Origin: Paraburkholderia tropica
GTDB taxonomy: Bacteria > Pseudomonadota > Gammaproteobacteria > Burkholderiales > Burkholderiaceae
Direction of reading: 5' to 3'
DNA: 64,000 nucleotides
NCBI RefSeq assembly: GCF_900109265.1
Contig: NZ_FNZM01000011.1
Coordinates: forward strand, 186,001 to 250,000
Translations under genes and position numbers: made by a program
The notes under the pieces: generated by a model
The model's database searches: none
Told to the model about the DNA's origin: nothing
What the model saw: the letters and a program-made list of their open reading frames with translations, nothing else
Shown: positions 1 to 8,729 of the stretch, piece after piece
How positions within the stretch are numbered: position 1 is the stretch's first letter
How the letters are laid out: every line of letters begins with the position of its first letter

Positions 1-2058
1 GACCTTGAGCGTGTCCACGGCGAAACGGTTCAGATACGAGAGCGACGAATAGCCCGTGCCGAAGTCGTCGAGCGCGACGCGCACGCCAAGGCGCTTGAGC
101 GCGAAGATCTTCTCGGAGACGAGTTCCGGATATTCCATCATCGCCGTCTCGGTGATTTCAAGTTCGAGCTTGTGCGCGGCGATGCCGGTTTCTTCGATCG
201 CGTGCGAGATGGTCTCGTAGAGATCGCCGCGCCAGAACTGCACCGCCGAAATGTTGACGGCGAGCGAGAGCGTTTCGTAGCCCTGCTGCTGCCACAGCGC
301 GAGCTGCGCGCACGCGGTGCGAATGACGAAGTCGCCGACCGGCACGATCAGGCCCGTCGACTCGGCCACCGGAATGAATTCGCTCGCGGGAATCAGACCG
401 TATTGCGGATGGTTCCAGCGCACCAGCGCCTCGAAGCCCGTGATGCAGCGGCGGCGCAGATCGATCTTCGGCTGATAGGCGAGGAACAACTGGCCTTCGG
501 AGAGCGCCACGCGCAGTTGCTGCTCCCACTTCATCAGATGGTCGGCGCGATGCGCGAGCTGCGGCGAATAGAAGCGGAAGCAGTTGCGGCCCGCTTCCTT
601 GGCCGCGTACATCGCGAGGTCGGCCTTCTTGAGCAGGTCGATCTCGCTTTCGTGTGCGACCGCGTAGAGCGCGATGCCCGTGCTCGCATGCAGCACGAAC
701 GCGCTGCCGCGCACGTCGAACGGATGCGTGAAGGCGGCGTTGGTGGTTTCGGCGAGCGTGCTCGCGCGCTTCTCGATGTCGTCGCCCTTGATGATGACGA
801 CGAACTCGTCGCCGCCGATCCGCGCGAGCGTGCCCGAGCCGCCGACGGCGTCGGCCAGACGCGCCGCGCTCATTTGCAGCACGATGTCGCCGGCGTTGTG
901 GCCGAGCGTGTCGTTGACCGTCTTGAAGTTGTCGAGGTCGATGAAGAGAATCGCGAGACGCCCGAGGTTGCCGGGCTGCGAGACTTCGTGGCGCAGCCGC
1001 TGCAAGGTGGCGTAGCGGTTGGGCAGGCCGGTCAGCAGGTCGTACTGCACGAGTTGCGACATCTCGCGCTCGCGGCCCAGCAGCTTGCCGATCAGACCCG
1101 TGGCCACCGCGAAGAACGACAGCATGGCGAGCGAGATGAACGTCGCCATCATCAGATAGACGTCGCGCGTGTGGTTGTAGTCGGCGAACTCCTCGGCTTG
1201 CGAGAGGCCCACCAGCACGCCGAGCGGATAGCCGTCGATATGGCGGTACGAGACGATGCGCGTCACGTGGTCGATCGGATCGACATAGGTGCCCGAGACG
1301 TGCTCGGATATCGGATACACGCCGCTCGCCGAGAACGTGCCGTTCGCGCGTTCGGCGCTGCCGGTGCGGCGCGCGAGCACGGCGCCGGTGTCGGAGATCA
1401 CGGCGATCACGCCTTCGCGGCCGATCGCGGCGTTGTTGTAGAAGTCGCTGGTGAAATAGCTCGGGTCTTCGGAGACCACCACCACGCCCGCGAACGAACC
1501 GTCCGGATGATTGAGGCGGCGCGTCATCTGCAAGGTCCAGTGACCGGAGACGCGCCCGAGCAGCGGCTTGCTGATGAAGAGCTGATCGTCGTTCTCGTGC
1601 TCGTGCACCTTGAAGTGCTCGCGGTCCGAGAGATCGATGGGCTTGGGATTCGGGTCGGCGGTGTTGGCGACCAGCTTGCCGTGCTCGTCGATGATCGACA
1701 CCTGCACGAGCGAGTCGCTCTGCACGACGCCTTTCTCGACCGTGGTCGCGAGATTGAAGCGCTCAGGCGTTTTCTCGAACTCGTACTTCACGAAGCGCGT
1801 GATCTGGTCGACCTGATGGATCGCCTTCACGGTGTGCTGTTCGAGCGCCGCCGAGAGGATGGCCGCGGAGGCGGTGGCCTCGCGCATGGTGGCTTCTTTC
1901 TCGACCGAGAGACGCGTGAAGATGACGGCCCACAGCAGAATGAGCACCAGCACGCCGAGCAGCGGAATCGCGAGCAGCGTACGCGGACGCGTGTAGGCCG
2001 GTCCCGTCGGGCCACGCAGGCCCGGTTCGCGCGAGAACGGACGCCAGTTCGTGCTCAT
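1..2058 (-). CDS. Membrane-anchored GGDEF-EAL cyclic-di-GMP enzyme (3' end outside window)
   Basis: Makes and/or degrades the second messenger c-di-GMP in response to a periplasmic signal. 686 codons are visible from an ATG at 2058; the C-terminus lies beyond base 1. A transmembrane helix at about residues 24-44 is followed by a roughly 250-residue periplasmic region of Cache type and a second helix at about 296-320. The GGDEF domain has an intact RIGGDEF motif near residue 413, and I see no RxxD inhibitory site just upstream. The EAL domain has an intact EALVRW motif near residue 542, then EITET and DDFGTGYSS, so both active sites look complete. No partner gene is visible. Whether cyclase or phosphodiesterase activity dominates cannot be told from sequence. 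Confidence 0.93.
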   Translation of the reverse strand, partial: MSTNWRPFSREPGLRGPTGPAYTRPRTLLAIPLLGVLVLILLWAVIFTRLSVEKEATMREATASAAILSAALEQHTVKAIHQVDQITRFVKYEFEKTPERFNLATTVEKGVVQSDSLVQVSIIDEHGKLVANTADPNPKPIDLSDREHFKVHEHENDDQLFISKPLLGRVSGHWTLQMTRRLNHPDGSFAGVVVVSEDPSYFTSDFYNNAAIGREGVIAVISDTGAVLARRTGSAERANGTFSASGVYPISEHVSGTYVDPIDHVTRIVSYRHIDGYPLGVLVGLSQAEEFADYNHTRDVYLMMATFISLAMLSFFAVATGLIGKLLGREREMSQLVQYDLLTGLPNRYATLQRLRHEVSQPGNLGRLAILFIDLDNFKTVNDTLGHNAGDIVLQMSAARLADAVGGSGTLARIGGDEFVVIIKGDDIEKRASTLAETTNAAFTHPFDVRGSAFVLHASTGIALYAVAHESEIDLLKKADLAMYAAKEAGRNCFRFYSPQLAHRADHLMKWEQQLRVALSEGQLFLAYQPKIDLRRRCITGFEALVRWNHPQYGLIPASEFIPVAESTGLIVPVGDFVIRTACAQLALWQQQGYETLSLAVNISAVQFWRGDLYETISHAIEETGIAAHKLELEITETAMMEYPELVSEKIFALKRLGVRVALDDFGTGYSSLSYLNRFAVDTLKV

Positions 2059-2450
2059 CGTGTGCGCGGCGAACGCGAGGGTGCCTGCCGCTGATGCGAC
2101 GGCCGGGACGACGACAAGGCGCTCGGTTGAATCGGCGGCATCTATGCGGAGCGGCTGTGGTAGTGGCGCGGGAAGCGCGGGCATGGGCCAGCGGACGCTG
2201 CAATGCGTCCAATGTCTGGATCTTAATGGTTGGGGAATGATTAAGGAAGCGGTACCCCCTCGGGTATACGCCAGTCGGTCGCGCGATGCTTAAGTCCATC
2301 ATGTGTCGCGCATAGTTCACGCATGGCGCATATGCCTGGTGGACGTGCCTCGCGCGTGCGCAGTGCGCATGCCTGGTGCACAGGCCGGGTAAGTATTCGA
2401 AAGGCATGCCGGGGCGTTGCACCCCGGCGGATTCCTTCCGTTTCACTCGA
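2059..2450. other. Intergenic region, 392 bp, little recognisable content
   Basis: Lies between the start of the GGDEF/EAL gene and the end of the PhzF gene. Apart from one hairpin near 2408-2428 (separate entry) I see no gene, RNA or clear operator. The promoter of the minus-strand GGDEF/EAL gene should be in the left part, but I could not pick convincing -35/-10 boxes. Confidence 0.5.
2408..2428 (-). terminator. Possible terminator after PhzF gene
   Basis: A perfect 7-bp stem (GCCGGGG / CCCCGGC) with a 7-nt loop lies about 22 nt past the PhzF stop on the minus strand. It is followed only by a weak T-rich stretch (ATGCCTTTCG), so intrinsic termination is plausible but not strong. Confidence 0.4.
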
Positions 2451-3374
2451 TCAAGGCAGGGCGATCGTGCCGTCGATCACCGTGACCGACGCGCCGCCCA
2501 CCCACATCTTGCCCGCCGCGTCGTCGTAGTCGATGGAAACGCGGCCGTCACGCCCCATCGCGGTGCCCTGGCGCACGGTGTAGCGTCTGCCGGGGCGGCG
2601 CTGCTGCTGCGCGAGCAACAACGCGATCGCGGCATTGGCACTGCCGGTGACTGGGTCTTCGCCGTTGCCCAGACCGGTCATCAGGCAGCGCACCTCGAAG
2701 GTCGCGGGGCCGTCCGCCGCGTGCGGGCCGTAGGCCGCGAGTCCCTGTGCGCCCACGCCGGACGCGACGCTCGCGAGCGCGCCGTAGTCGACGTCGAGCG
2801 CGAGCACATCGTCGGCGCTTGCGAAGCGCACCACGAGCCACGGCGCGCCATTATTTACGCCACACGGTTGCGCGGAGAAGTCGATGGCCGTGCTGTCCGG
2901 CGCGATCTGCAACGCGGCGCGCAATGCGTCGTACTGCGATTCAGGCAGCGGCGTGACGCTCGCGGGCGGCGCGGCGAAAGCCCAGGCGGGCTCGGCCTTC
3001 GCCTCCTGCGAGTCCTGCGTGCGATCGGTGCGATCGGCGAGATCGATGAGACCCGCCGCGCATTCCTGCACGAGGCGGCCCGGCGTTTTCGGCGTGCGGC
3101 CGCTGTCGAGAAACGCGTGCGCGGTGCCGAGCGTCGGATGGCCCGCGAAGGGCAGCTCGCCCTGGGTCGTGAAGATGCGCACGCGATAGTCGGCGCGCGC
3201 GTCGGTGGGCGCGAGCAGGAAGCTGGTTTCGGAGAGATTGGTCCAGCGCGCGATGGCCTGCATCTGCGCGGTGTCGAGCGCGTCGGCGTCGAACACCACG
3301 GCGAGCGGATTGCCCTTGAAGGGCCGCGACGTGAAGACGTCGACCTGTTTGAAGCGGACGCTGCGAAGTGTCAT
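2451..3374 (-). CDS. PhzF family isomerase/epimerase
   Basis: 307-residue protein of the PhzF/diaminopimelate-epimerase fold. The family includes the phenazine isomerase PhzF and many enzymes of unknown substrate. The start at 3374 (MTLRSVRFKQVDVF) is chosen because it begins exactly at the conserved N-terminus; upstream codons read into unrelated sequence. The expected active-site glutamate is in NLSETSF (about residue 49), followed by AGHPTLG and a GEDPVTGSA motif in the second half. There is no phenazine cluster here, so a phenazine role is unlikely. The gene follows the aminotransferase and RidA genes on the same strand with a 127-bp gap and may share their transcript. The substrate is unknown. 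Confidence 0.9.
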   Translation of the reverse strand: MTLRSVRFKQVDVFTSRPFKGNPLAVVFDADALDTAQMQAIARWTNLSETSFLLAPTDARADYRVRIFTTQGELPFAGHPTLGTAHAFLDSGRTPKTPGRLVQECAAGLIDLADRTDRTQDSQEAKAEPAWAFAAPPASVTPLPESQYDALRAALQIAPDSTAIDFSAQPCGVNNGAPWLVVRFASADDVLALDVDYGALASVASGVGAQGLAAYGPHAADGPATFEVRCLMTGLGNGEDPVTGSANAAIALLLAQQQRRPGRRYTVRQGTAMGRDGRVSIDYDDAAGKMWVGGASVTVIDGTIALP

Positions 3375-3470
3375 GGTCGGCAATATCCGGGTGGAAACGT
3401 ACGGCGAAAAAAAACCGCACCTCGCGGCGCGGTTGAGTATCGCTGAGGCGAGCCGGCGCGCGAGGCGCAA

Positions 3471-3496
3471 GCTCGCGCAAACGGCTCGCGCAACGC
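3471..3496. repeat. 2 x 13-bp tandem repeat just past RidA stop
   Basis: Units GCTCGCGCAAACG and GCTCGCGCAACGC lie five bases beyond the RidA stop codon (minus strand). This is one of several short tandem repeats next to stop codons in this window. Confidence 0.6.
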
Positions 3497-3501
3497 GGCG
3501 C

Positions 3502-3966
3502 TTACTCGACTTCGGCGATCAGTTCGATCTCGACGCACGCGCCGAGCGGAATCTGCGCGACGCCGAATGCCGAGCGCGCGTGCTTGCCCTTCTCGCCGAA
3601 CACGTCGGCGATCAGCTCCGAGGCGCCGTTCGTCACGATGTGCTGTTCCGTGAAGTCGAGCGTCGAGTTCACGAGGCTCATCAGCTTGACGATGCGCTTG
3701 ACCTTGTTGAGGTCGCCCACGTGCGCGTGCAGCGTCGCCAGCAGGTCGATCGCGATCGAACGTGCGGCGGCCTTGCCTTCTTCGGTCGAGAGCGAGTCGC
3801 CGAGCTTGCCGGCCCAGACCTTGCCGTCCTTCTTCGCGATGTGGCCCGAGAGGTACACCGTGTTGCCGCTTTGCGCGCTCATCACGTAGGCCGCGGCGGG
3901 TGCGCCGGCGGTCGGCAGTTCGATGCCGAGTTCTTTGAGGCGGTCGTAGACGTTGATGTCAGCCAT
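3502..3966 (-). CDS. RidA/YjgF-family enamine/imine deaminase
   Basis: 154-residue cytoplasmic protein of the RidA (YjgF/YER057c/UK114) family, whose members hydrolyse reactive 2-aminoacrylate-type enamines released by PLP enzymes. The start MADINVYDRL at 3966 follows an AGGAG ribosome site. The sequence has the longer form (about 150 residues) typical of the subgroup annotated as RidA-like or endoribonuclease L-PSP, with a YLSGHIAKKDGKVWAGKLG segment, a SLVNSTLDFTEQHIVTNGAS segment and the terminal ACVEIELIAEV strand. It sits 53 bp downstream of a PLP aminotransferase gene on the same strand, which fits a role in clearing by-products of that enzyme. I do not assign it to a named RidA subfamily. 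Confidence 0.92.
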   Translation of the reverse strand: MADINVYDRLKELGIELPTAGAPAAAYVMSAQSGNTVYLSGHIAKKDGKVWAGKLGDSLSTEEGKAAARSIAIDLLATLHAHVGDLNKVKRIVKLMSLVNSTLDFTEQHIVTNGASELIADVFGEKGKHARSAFGVAQIPLGACVEIELIAEVE

Positions 3967-4019
3967 GATCAGGAGTCCTTTTACGTTGAACGGGGTTTGT
4001 CGCGGTTCGGGCGTGCGCC

Positions 4020-5219
4020 TCAGAGGCGCGCGCGGATCAGCGCGGCCAGCTTCGCCACGCCTTCTTCGATCTTCGCGGGCGGCACGGTCACGAACGACAG
4101 ACGCAGCTTGTTGCGCTGCGGTTCGCTCGCGAAGAACGGCGCGCCGGGCACGAAGGCCACATTCTGCGCGACCGCTTCTTCGAGCAACTTCATACTGTCG
4201 ATCTGTTGCGGCAGCGTGACCCAGATGAACATGCCGCCTTCGGGGCGATTCCAGCTCACGCCTTCGGGCATGTTGCGCGCGAGCGAGTCGAGCATCGCCT
4301 CGCACTGGTCGCGATAGAGCGCGCGCACCTTCGGAATGTGCGTATCGAGGAAGCCATCCTTGACGACTTCGTGGACGATGCGCTGCGTGAAGCTCGGCGT
4401 GTGCAGGTCGGTGGCCTGCTTGGCCTGCACGAGTTTGAAATGCAGATCCTCGGGCGCGATGATGTAGCCCACGCGCAGACCCGGCGCCAGCACCTTCGAG
4501 AACGAACCGAGATGCACGATGTGCTCGGGCGCCATCGAGTGGACCGTCGGCAGCGGCTCGCCCGCGTAGAGCAGCGCGCCGTAGGGGTCGTCCTCGATGA
4601 CCGGGAAGGGCGCGCGCTTCGCGAATTCGGCGAGCGCCTGGCGGCGCTCGAGCGGCAGACGGCGGCCGGTCGGATTCTGGAAGTTCGGGATCGCGTAGAG
4701 CAGGCGCGCGCCGGCCGTCACGTCGGGCGTCAGGCCTTCGATGACAAGACCCTTTTCGTCGGTCGGCACCTGCACGTAGCGCGGTTCGTAGAGCGAAAAC
4801 GACTGCAGCGCGCCGAGATAGGTCGGCGTTTCCACCAGCACCGGGCTGTCCGGCGAGACCAGCACCTTGCCGATCAGGTCGAGCGCCTGCTGCGAACCCG
4901 TGGTGATCAGCACCTGCGACGGACGCACTTTCGCGCCGCCCACCGAGTGACGCTCGGCGACCCATTCGCGCAGCGGCATATAGCCTTCGGTCGCGCTGTA
5001 CTGGAGCGCGCCCGATGGATCGTCGCGCAGGATGCGATCGGCGGCGGCGCGCATTTCCTCGGCCGGGAAGCTGGCCGGCGCGGGCAGACCGCCGGCGAAC
5101 GAAATGACTTCGGGGCGCTCGGTGACCTTGAGGATTTCGCGAATCGCCGAGCTGGTCAGCTTGATCGCACGCTCGGACAGTTGCCACGCGGGGGCGGCTT
5201 TGAGATCGCTCTGGTCCAT
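4020..5219 (-). CDS. PLP-dependent aminotransferase, LysN/MocR-like without HTH
   Basis: 399-residue fold-type I aminotransferase related to 2-aminoadipate aminotransferase (LysN) and to the catalytic half of MocR regulators, but lacking a GntR DNA-binding domain. Recognisable elements are VISFAGGLPAPASFP at the N-terminus, NFQNPTGRRLP (cofactor-contacting Asn), IEDDPYG with its Asp, and the PLP lysine in GSFSKVLAPGLRVGY (Schiff-base Lys). The start at 5219 follows AAGGAGACCCC. It heads a probable aminotransferase-RidA(-PhzF) transcription unit. The natural amino donor is not determinable; a 2-aminoadipate, aromatic or branched-chain donor is usual for this clade. Confidence 0.93.
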   Translation of the reverse strand: MDQSDLKAAPAWQLSERAIKLTSSAIREILKVTERPEVISFAGGLPAPASFPAEEMRAAADRILRDDPSGALQYSATEGYMPLREWVAERHSVGGAKVRPSQVLITTGSQQALDLIGKVLVSPDSPVLVETPTYLGALQSFSLYEPRYVQVPTDEKGLVIEGLTPDVTAGARLLYAIPNFQNPTGRRLPLERRQALAEFAKRAPFPVIEDDPYGALLYAGEPLPTVHSMAPEHIVHLGSFSKVLAPGLRVGYIIAPEDLHFKLVQAKQATDLHTPSFTQRIVHEVVKDGFLDTHIPKVRALYRDQCEAMLDSLARNMPEGVSWNRPEGGMFIWVTLPQQIDSMKLLEEAVAQNVAFVPGAPFFASEPQRNKLRLSFVTVPPAKIEEGVAKLAALIRARL

Positions 5220-5241
5220 GGGGTCTCCTTGTTGGTTCCTG

Positions 5242-5279
5242 GAATTCGGGTCGGCGAATTCGATTCGGCAAATTCGGTG
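5242..5279. repeat. 2.7 x 14-bp direct repeat upstream of aminotransferase
   Basis: GAATTCGGGTCGGC, GAATTCGATTCGGC and a partial AAATTCGGTG lie 23-60 bp upstream of the aminotransferase start. The position suits an operator or simple slippage repeat; I cannot tell which. Confidence 0.5.
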
Positions 5280-5300
5280 AACGGGTGCTGAACGATGCGA

Positions 5301-5339
5301 TTTTCGAGGCGGCGCGCCAGACTTTTGCGCCGCCGAAAA
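5301..5339 (-). terminator. Strong hairpin downstream of EamA gene
   Basis: An 8-bp stem GGCGGCGC/GCGCCGCC, extended by TTTTC/GAAAA after a 2-nt bulge, lies 26 bp past the transporter stop. There is no clean U tract on the minus strand, so it may stabilise the 3' end rather than terminate by itself. Confidence 0.35.
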
Positions 5340-5364
5340 CCTTGGATTATGACGTGAAACGCGC

Positions 5365-6270
5365 TCAAGCGCGCGCGGGCACGGGCGCGGTGCGGATGGC
5401 GGCGCGGCGGCCGAGCACGACGGTGGCGATCACGGCCGCCGCGTAGAGCCACGCGGATGCCGCGACCTGCTCGCCGAACACGAGCGCCGAGAACGCCATC
5501 GTGAAGAAAATCTGCAGCAGCTGGACCTGACCGACGCGCGCCGTGCCGCCCATCGCCAGCCCTGCGTACCACGCGAAGAAGCCGAGAAACTGCGAGAACA
5601 GCGTGACGTAGCCGAAGGCGAGCCAGGTCTTGAGCGCGACCGGTTCCGGATGCGCGACGTGATGCGCCCACGCGAGCCAGCCCACCGGAATCGCCAGAAA
5701 CGGCGCCGAAAGCACCAGCGCCCAGCAGATCACCTGCCAGCCGCCCAGTTGCCGCGCGAGGCGCGCGCCTTCGGCGTAACCGAGCGCGCCGATGCCGACC
5801 GCGACCAGCATCCACGCGTCGCCGGCGTGCAGCGCGCCGCCGCCCGCCTGGAGCGCGAACGCCACCACGAGCGCGCTGCCGATCAGCGCGCTGAACCAGA
5901 ACGCCTTCGACGGGCGCTCGTGCGAGAGCCACGCGGCGTAGATTGCCACCGCGAGCGGTTGCAGGCCGTTGACGATTGCGCCGTGCGAAGCGGGCACGCT
6001 CTTCATCGCCCATGCCGAAAACACCGGATACGCGACGATCACGCCCAGCGACACCACGGCGAGACTCTTGACCTGCGCCCGGTTGGGCCGCTTTTCGCGG
6101 CGCAGCCACAGCAGCAGGGCGGCGGGGACGGCGGCGGCGAGCGCGCGGCCGAGACCGTTCAGCAGCGGATGGAATTCGGTGACGACGATGCGCGTCATCG
6201 GCAGCGTCAGACTGAAGATCATGACGCCGACGAGGCCGAGCAGCATGCCCTGGGTTTCGCGTGCTTTCAT
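5365..6270 (-). CDS. EamA/DMT-superfamily permease
   Basis: 301-residue inner-membrane protein with ten predicted helices arranged as two EamA repeats (about residues 9-140 and 155-290). The family exports amino acids or metabolites; the substrate here is unknown. The start MKARETQGML at 6270 overlaps the stop of the upstream VOC gene (TAATG), so the two are translationally coupled. The pair is divergent from a MocR-type PLP regulator, whose family commonly controls the adjacent divergent gene. Regulation by a PLP- or amino-acid-linked signal is therefore likely, which favours export or uptake of an amino-acid-like compound (inference). Confidence 0.9.
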   Translation of the reverse strand: MKARETQGMLLGLVGVMIFSLTLPMTRIVVTEFHPLLNGLGRALAAAVPAALLLWLRREKRPNRAQVKSLAVVSLGVIVAYPVFSAWAMKSVPASHGAIVNGLQPLAVAIYAAWLSHERPSKAFWFSALIGSALVVAFALQAGGGALHAGDAWMLVAVGIGALGYAEGARLARQLGGWQVICWALVLSAPFLAIPVGWLAWAHHVAHPEPVALKTWLAFGYVTLFSQFLGFFAWYAGLAMGGTARVGQVQLLQIFFTMAFSALVFGEQVAASAWLYAAAVIATVVLGRRAAIRTAPVPARA

Positions 6271-6995
6271 TATGCGGATTCGCGCTCGACAGATCGGCGT
6301 GCGGGCGCGCCGAGCGATCGCGGTCCCGACGGGGTTTCGAAGTGCGCGACGAGCGCGGGGGAATCGGCTTGCTCGACGGTCATCAGCGCCGATGCGCCGA
6401 GCCAGTCCAGTTGCGCGCGGATCGTGTCCGCCTGCGGGTGATAGCCGGTGAGCGAGGTGAGCGCGATGCCGCTTTCGTCGAGCGATTGCGACGGATGGCG
6501 CGGCGTATCCCACTGAATGAGCGAGGGCAGCACGCCGTCGCCGGCGCCTTGCCACGCGGGGAACGCGCCGTCGAGCGGCACGCTCAGTTGCCAGCTCAGG
6601 TTGCCGCGCGTCATCGGCACGAGGTCGGCGATGCGCTGCGGATACTGCGCACGCCAGCGTGCGAGGCTGCGCGGCGGCTCCACGCGCGCGACCCAGTGCG
6701 AAAGGTACGGGCCCGCGTCGAGCCGCGCCTGCACGGCCGGATCGTCGAGCGCGAACAGGCGCGCGCGGCCTTGGCCCTGACTTTGCCCCGATGCGTTCGC
6801 CGCCGGATCGACCGCGATCACTTCCAGATAGACGCCGCCCCACAGACCGAGCAGGCGGTTGTGGGTGCGCATCAGCGGATGCGCGCCGCCGCCCGTGGGC
6901 GCGACGCCGAGCGTGTCCGCCACGTATTGCGTGCCTTCTTCCAGCGTGCGGGCGGAAACGACGAGATGATCGAGACGAAGCGGCGTAGCGGTCAT
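6270..6995 (-). CDS. VOC-family, glyoxalase-like domain protein
   Basis: 241-residue protein starting MTATPLRLDHLVV at 6995. The N-terminal half reads as a glyoxalase-like domain of the PF13468 type: LDHLVVSARTLEEGTQYVAD, then HPLMRTHNRLLGLWGGVYLEVIAVDP. Such proteins are vicinal-oxygen-chelate enzymes or binding proteins of mostly unknown substrate. It is the first gene of the VOC-EamA transcription unit (TAATG overlap) and lies 222 bp from the divergent MocR regulator. The frame stays open far upstream, opposite the MocR gene, but that is a high-GC artefact: the conserved family start and the promoter region both support 6995. Confidence 0.87.
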   Translation of the reverse strand: MTATPLRLDHLVVSARTLEEGTQYVADTLGVAPTGGGAHPLMRTHNRLLGLWGGVYLEVIAVDPAANASGQSQGQGRARLFALDDPAVQARLDAGPYLSHWVARVEPPRSLARWRAQYPQRIADLVPMTRGNLSWQLSVPLDGAFPAWQGAGDGVLPSLIQWDTPRHPSQSLDESGIALTSLTGYHPQADTIRAQLDWLGASALMTVEQADSPALVAHFETPSGPRSLGAPARRSVERESA

Positions 6996-7067
6996 GTGAG
7001 GACGGTCGAGCGGACGGAAAGATACAGCGGCGAGGACAGCCGCAGGGAAAAGCTGGAACAGCGCGCA

Positions 7068-7204
7068 GTACGGTTCGGTACGGTTGAGTACAGCAGGACG
7101 GCGCTGTACCCGTGTTGCCGGATCCTTACCGGTACGCATGTGAATAAATGTACCGGTATGGCTGCGGACAGTAACGGTACAATCGCTCCGATAGTGCTCG
7201 GTAC
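7068..7204. promoter_or_regulatory. GTAC-rich divergent operator between VOC-EamA and MocR genes
   Basis: The tetramer GTAC occurs eight times in 137 bp (starting at 7068, 7078, 7088, 7106, 7132, 7150, 7177 and 7201). The first three are exactly 10 bp apart, and a perfect 9-bp inverted repeat TACCGGTAC-N14-GTACCGGTA spans 7127-7158. A -10-like TACAAT lies at 7178-7183 for the MocR gene. MocR/PdxR regulators typically bind repeated elements in such divergent regions, so this is the likely autoregulatory operator. Confidence 0.7.
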
Positions 7205-7217
7205 AGTTGGAGATCCC

Positions 7218-8699
7218 ATGTCGTCCGTCCCGCTTGACCAGATTCCGGCCCCGCACGACGCGGCCACGCTCACGCTCGTCGACCAGCTCGTCCAGTGGGG
7301 ACGCCGCCGCATCGAGGAACGCGTGTTCCGGCCCGGCATGCGCATGCCGTCGATCCGCAAACTCGCGCTCGACAAGGGCGTGTCGCGCTTCACCGTGGTG
7401 GAGGCGTACGAACGCCTCGTCGCGCAGGGCTATCTGGATTCGCGGCGCGGATCGGGCTTCTACGTGCGCGAGCGGCTCGGCAACCTGGCCTCCGTCACGC
7501 CGATCGAACGGCGCGCGGGCGCGGAGACGCCGACGTCCGCCGAACCGCCCGCGCCGCCCACGCTCGACGTGGTCTGGCTGCTGCGCAACATGCTCCATCA
7601 GTCGACGCATCCGGAAAAAGGGCCGGGTCTCGGCTATCTGCCCGCACGTTGGCTTGACGGCGAATTGCTCGCGGGCGCGATGCGCTCGCTCGGTCGACAA
7701 AGCGGCACGCAACTGCTCGGCTTCGGCTCGCCGCAAGGCTTTTTGCCGCTGCGCCAGCAATTGCAGACGCGCATGGCCGAACTCGAAATCGGCGCCACGC
7801 CCGAGCAAATCGTGCTGGTCTCCGGCATCACCCAGGCGATCGATCTGCTCGCGCGCATCTACGTGCAGCCCGGCGACACCGTCGTGGTCGGCGACCCCGC
7901 GTGGTTCCAGATGTTCGGCCGCTTCGCCTCGCAGGGCGCGCGGCTCGTCGGCATGCCGTATACGCCCGAGGGCCCGGACCTCGACGCGCTCGAAGCGCTC
8001 GTCGAAACCTGGCGGCCCAAGATGCTCGTCATCAATTCGGTGCTGCAGAATCCCACCGGCACCTCGCTGACGGCTGCCCAGGCGTTCCGCATCCTGCGGC
8101 TCGCGGAACAATACGACTTCATCGTGGTCGAGGACGATGTCTACGGCGACCTGTGTCCCGCGGGCTATCCGGCCACGCGGCTCGCGAGTCTCGACCAGTT
8201 GCGCCGCGTGATCTATCTCGGCAGTTTTTCGAAGACGCTCGCGCCGAATCTGCGCGTGGGCTTCGTCGCGGCCTCGCCGGAGGTGACCCAGGCCGTGGCC
8301 GACCAGAAAATGCTGGTCGGCATGACGAGCCCCGAGATCAACGAGCGCGTGCTGTACCGCGTGCTGACCGAAGGCCACTATCGCCGCCACGTCGAACGGT
8401 TGCGCGCGCGGCTCGATACCGTGCGCGACAAGGCCGCGCGCATGCTGGAGCGCACCGGCTGCAAGCTGTTCACGGCGCCGGGCGCGGGCATGTTCCTGTG
8501 GACCGACACCGGCGTGGACGCCGACGCGCTCACGGCCGCCGGTCACGAGGCGGGCTTCCTGCTCACGCCGGGCAGCCTGTTCTCGCCCCATCAGTCGCCG
8601 ACCACGTGGATGCGCTTCAATATCGCGAACTGCGCCGATCCGGGCTTGCCCGCGTTCCTCTCCGGCTATCTGGACGGGGTGGCGCGGCGGGGCGCCTGA
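7218..8699 (+). CDS. MocR/PdxR-type GntR regulator with aminotransferase domain
   Basis: 493-residue transcription regulator. Residues about 20-90 form a GntR winged helix (RPGMRMPSIRKLALDKGVSR ... YERLVAQGYLDSRRGSGFYV). A linker then leads to a fold-type I aminotransferase-like domain with NPTGTSL, VEDDVYGDL and the PLP lysine in GSFSKTLAPNLRVGF. MocR proteins use PLP as effector cofactor and usually control neighbouring metabolic or transport genes. The start at 7218 (MSSVPLDQ) is just ahead of the wing-helix domain. It is divergent from VOC-EamA across an operator rich in GTAC repeats, which makes that operon its most likely target. It is not adjacent to pdxST, so a PdxR role is not supported. 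Confidence 0.92.
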   Translation: MSSVPLDQIPAPHDAATLTLVDQLVQWGRRRIEERVFRPGMRMPSIRKLALDKGVSRFTVVEAYERLVAQGYLDSRRGSGFYVRERLGNLASVTPIERRAGAETPTSAEPPAPPTLDVVWLLRNMLHQSTHPEKGPGLGYLPARWLDGELLAGAMRSLGRQSGTQLLGFGSPQGFLPLRQQLQTRMAELEIGATPEQIVLVSGITQAIDLLARIYVQPGDTVVVGDPAWFQMFGRFASQGARLVGMPYTPEGPDLDALEALVETWRPKMLVINSVLQNPTGTSLTAAQAFRILRLAEQYDFIVVEDDVYGDLCPAGYPATRLASLDQLRRVIYLGSFSKTLAPNLRVGFVAASPEVTQAVADQKMLVGMTSPEINERVLYRVLTEGHYRRHVERLRARLDTVRDKAARMLERTGCKLFTAPGAGMFLWTDTGVDADALTAAGHEAGFLLTPGSLFSPHQSPTTWMRFNIANCADPGLPAFLSGYLDGVARRGA

Positions 8700-8729
8700 A
8701 CATGCGGTGAATCTGGTTAAATCCGCACT

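Noticed and set aside
172..2094. 640-codon plus-strand open frame over the GGDEF/EAL gene
   Set aside because: The minus strand encodes intact GGDEF and EAL motifs in one frame; the plus frame is a shadow.
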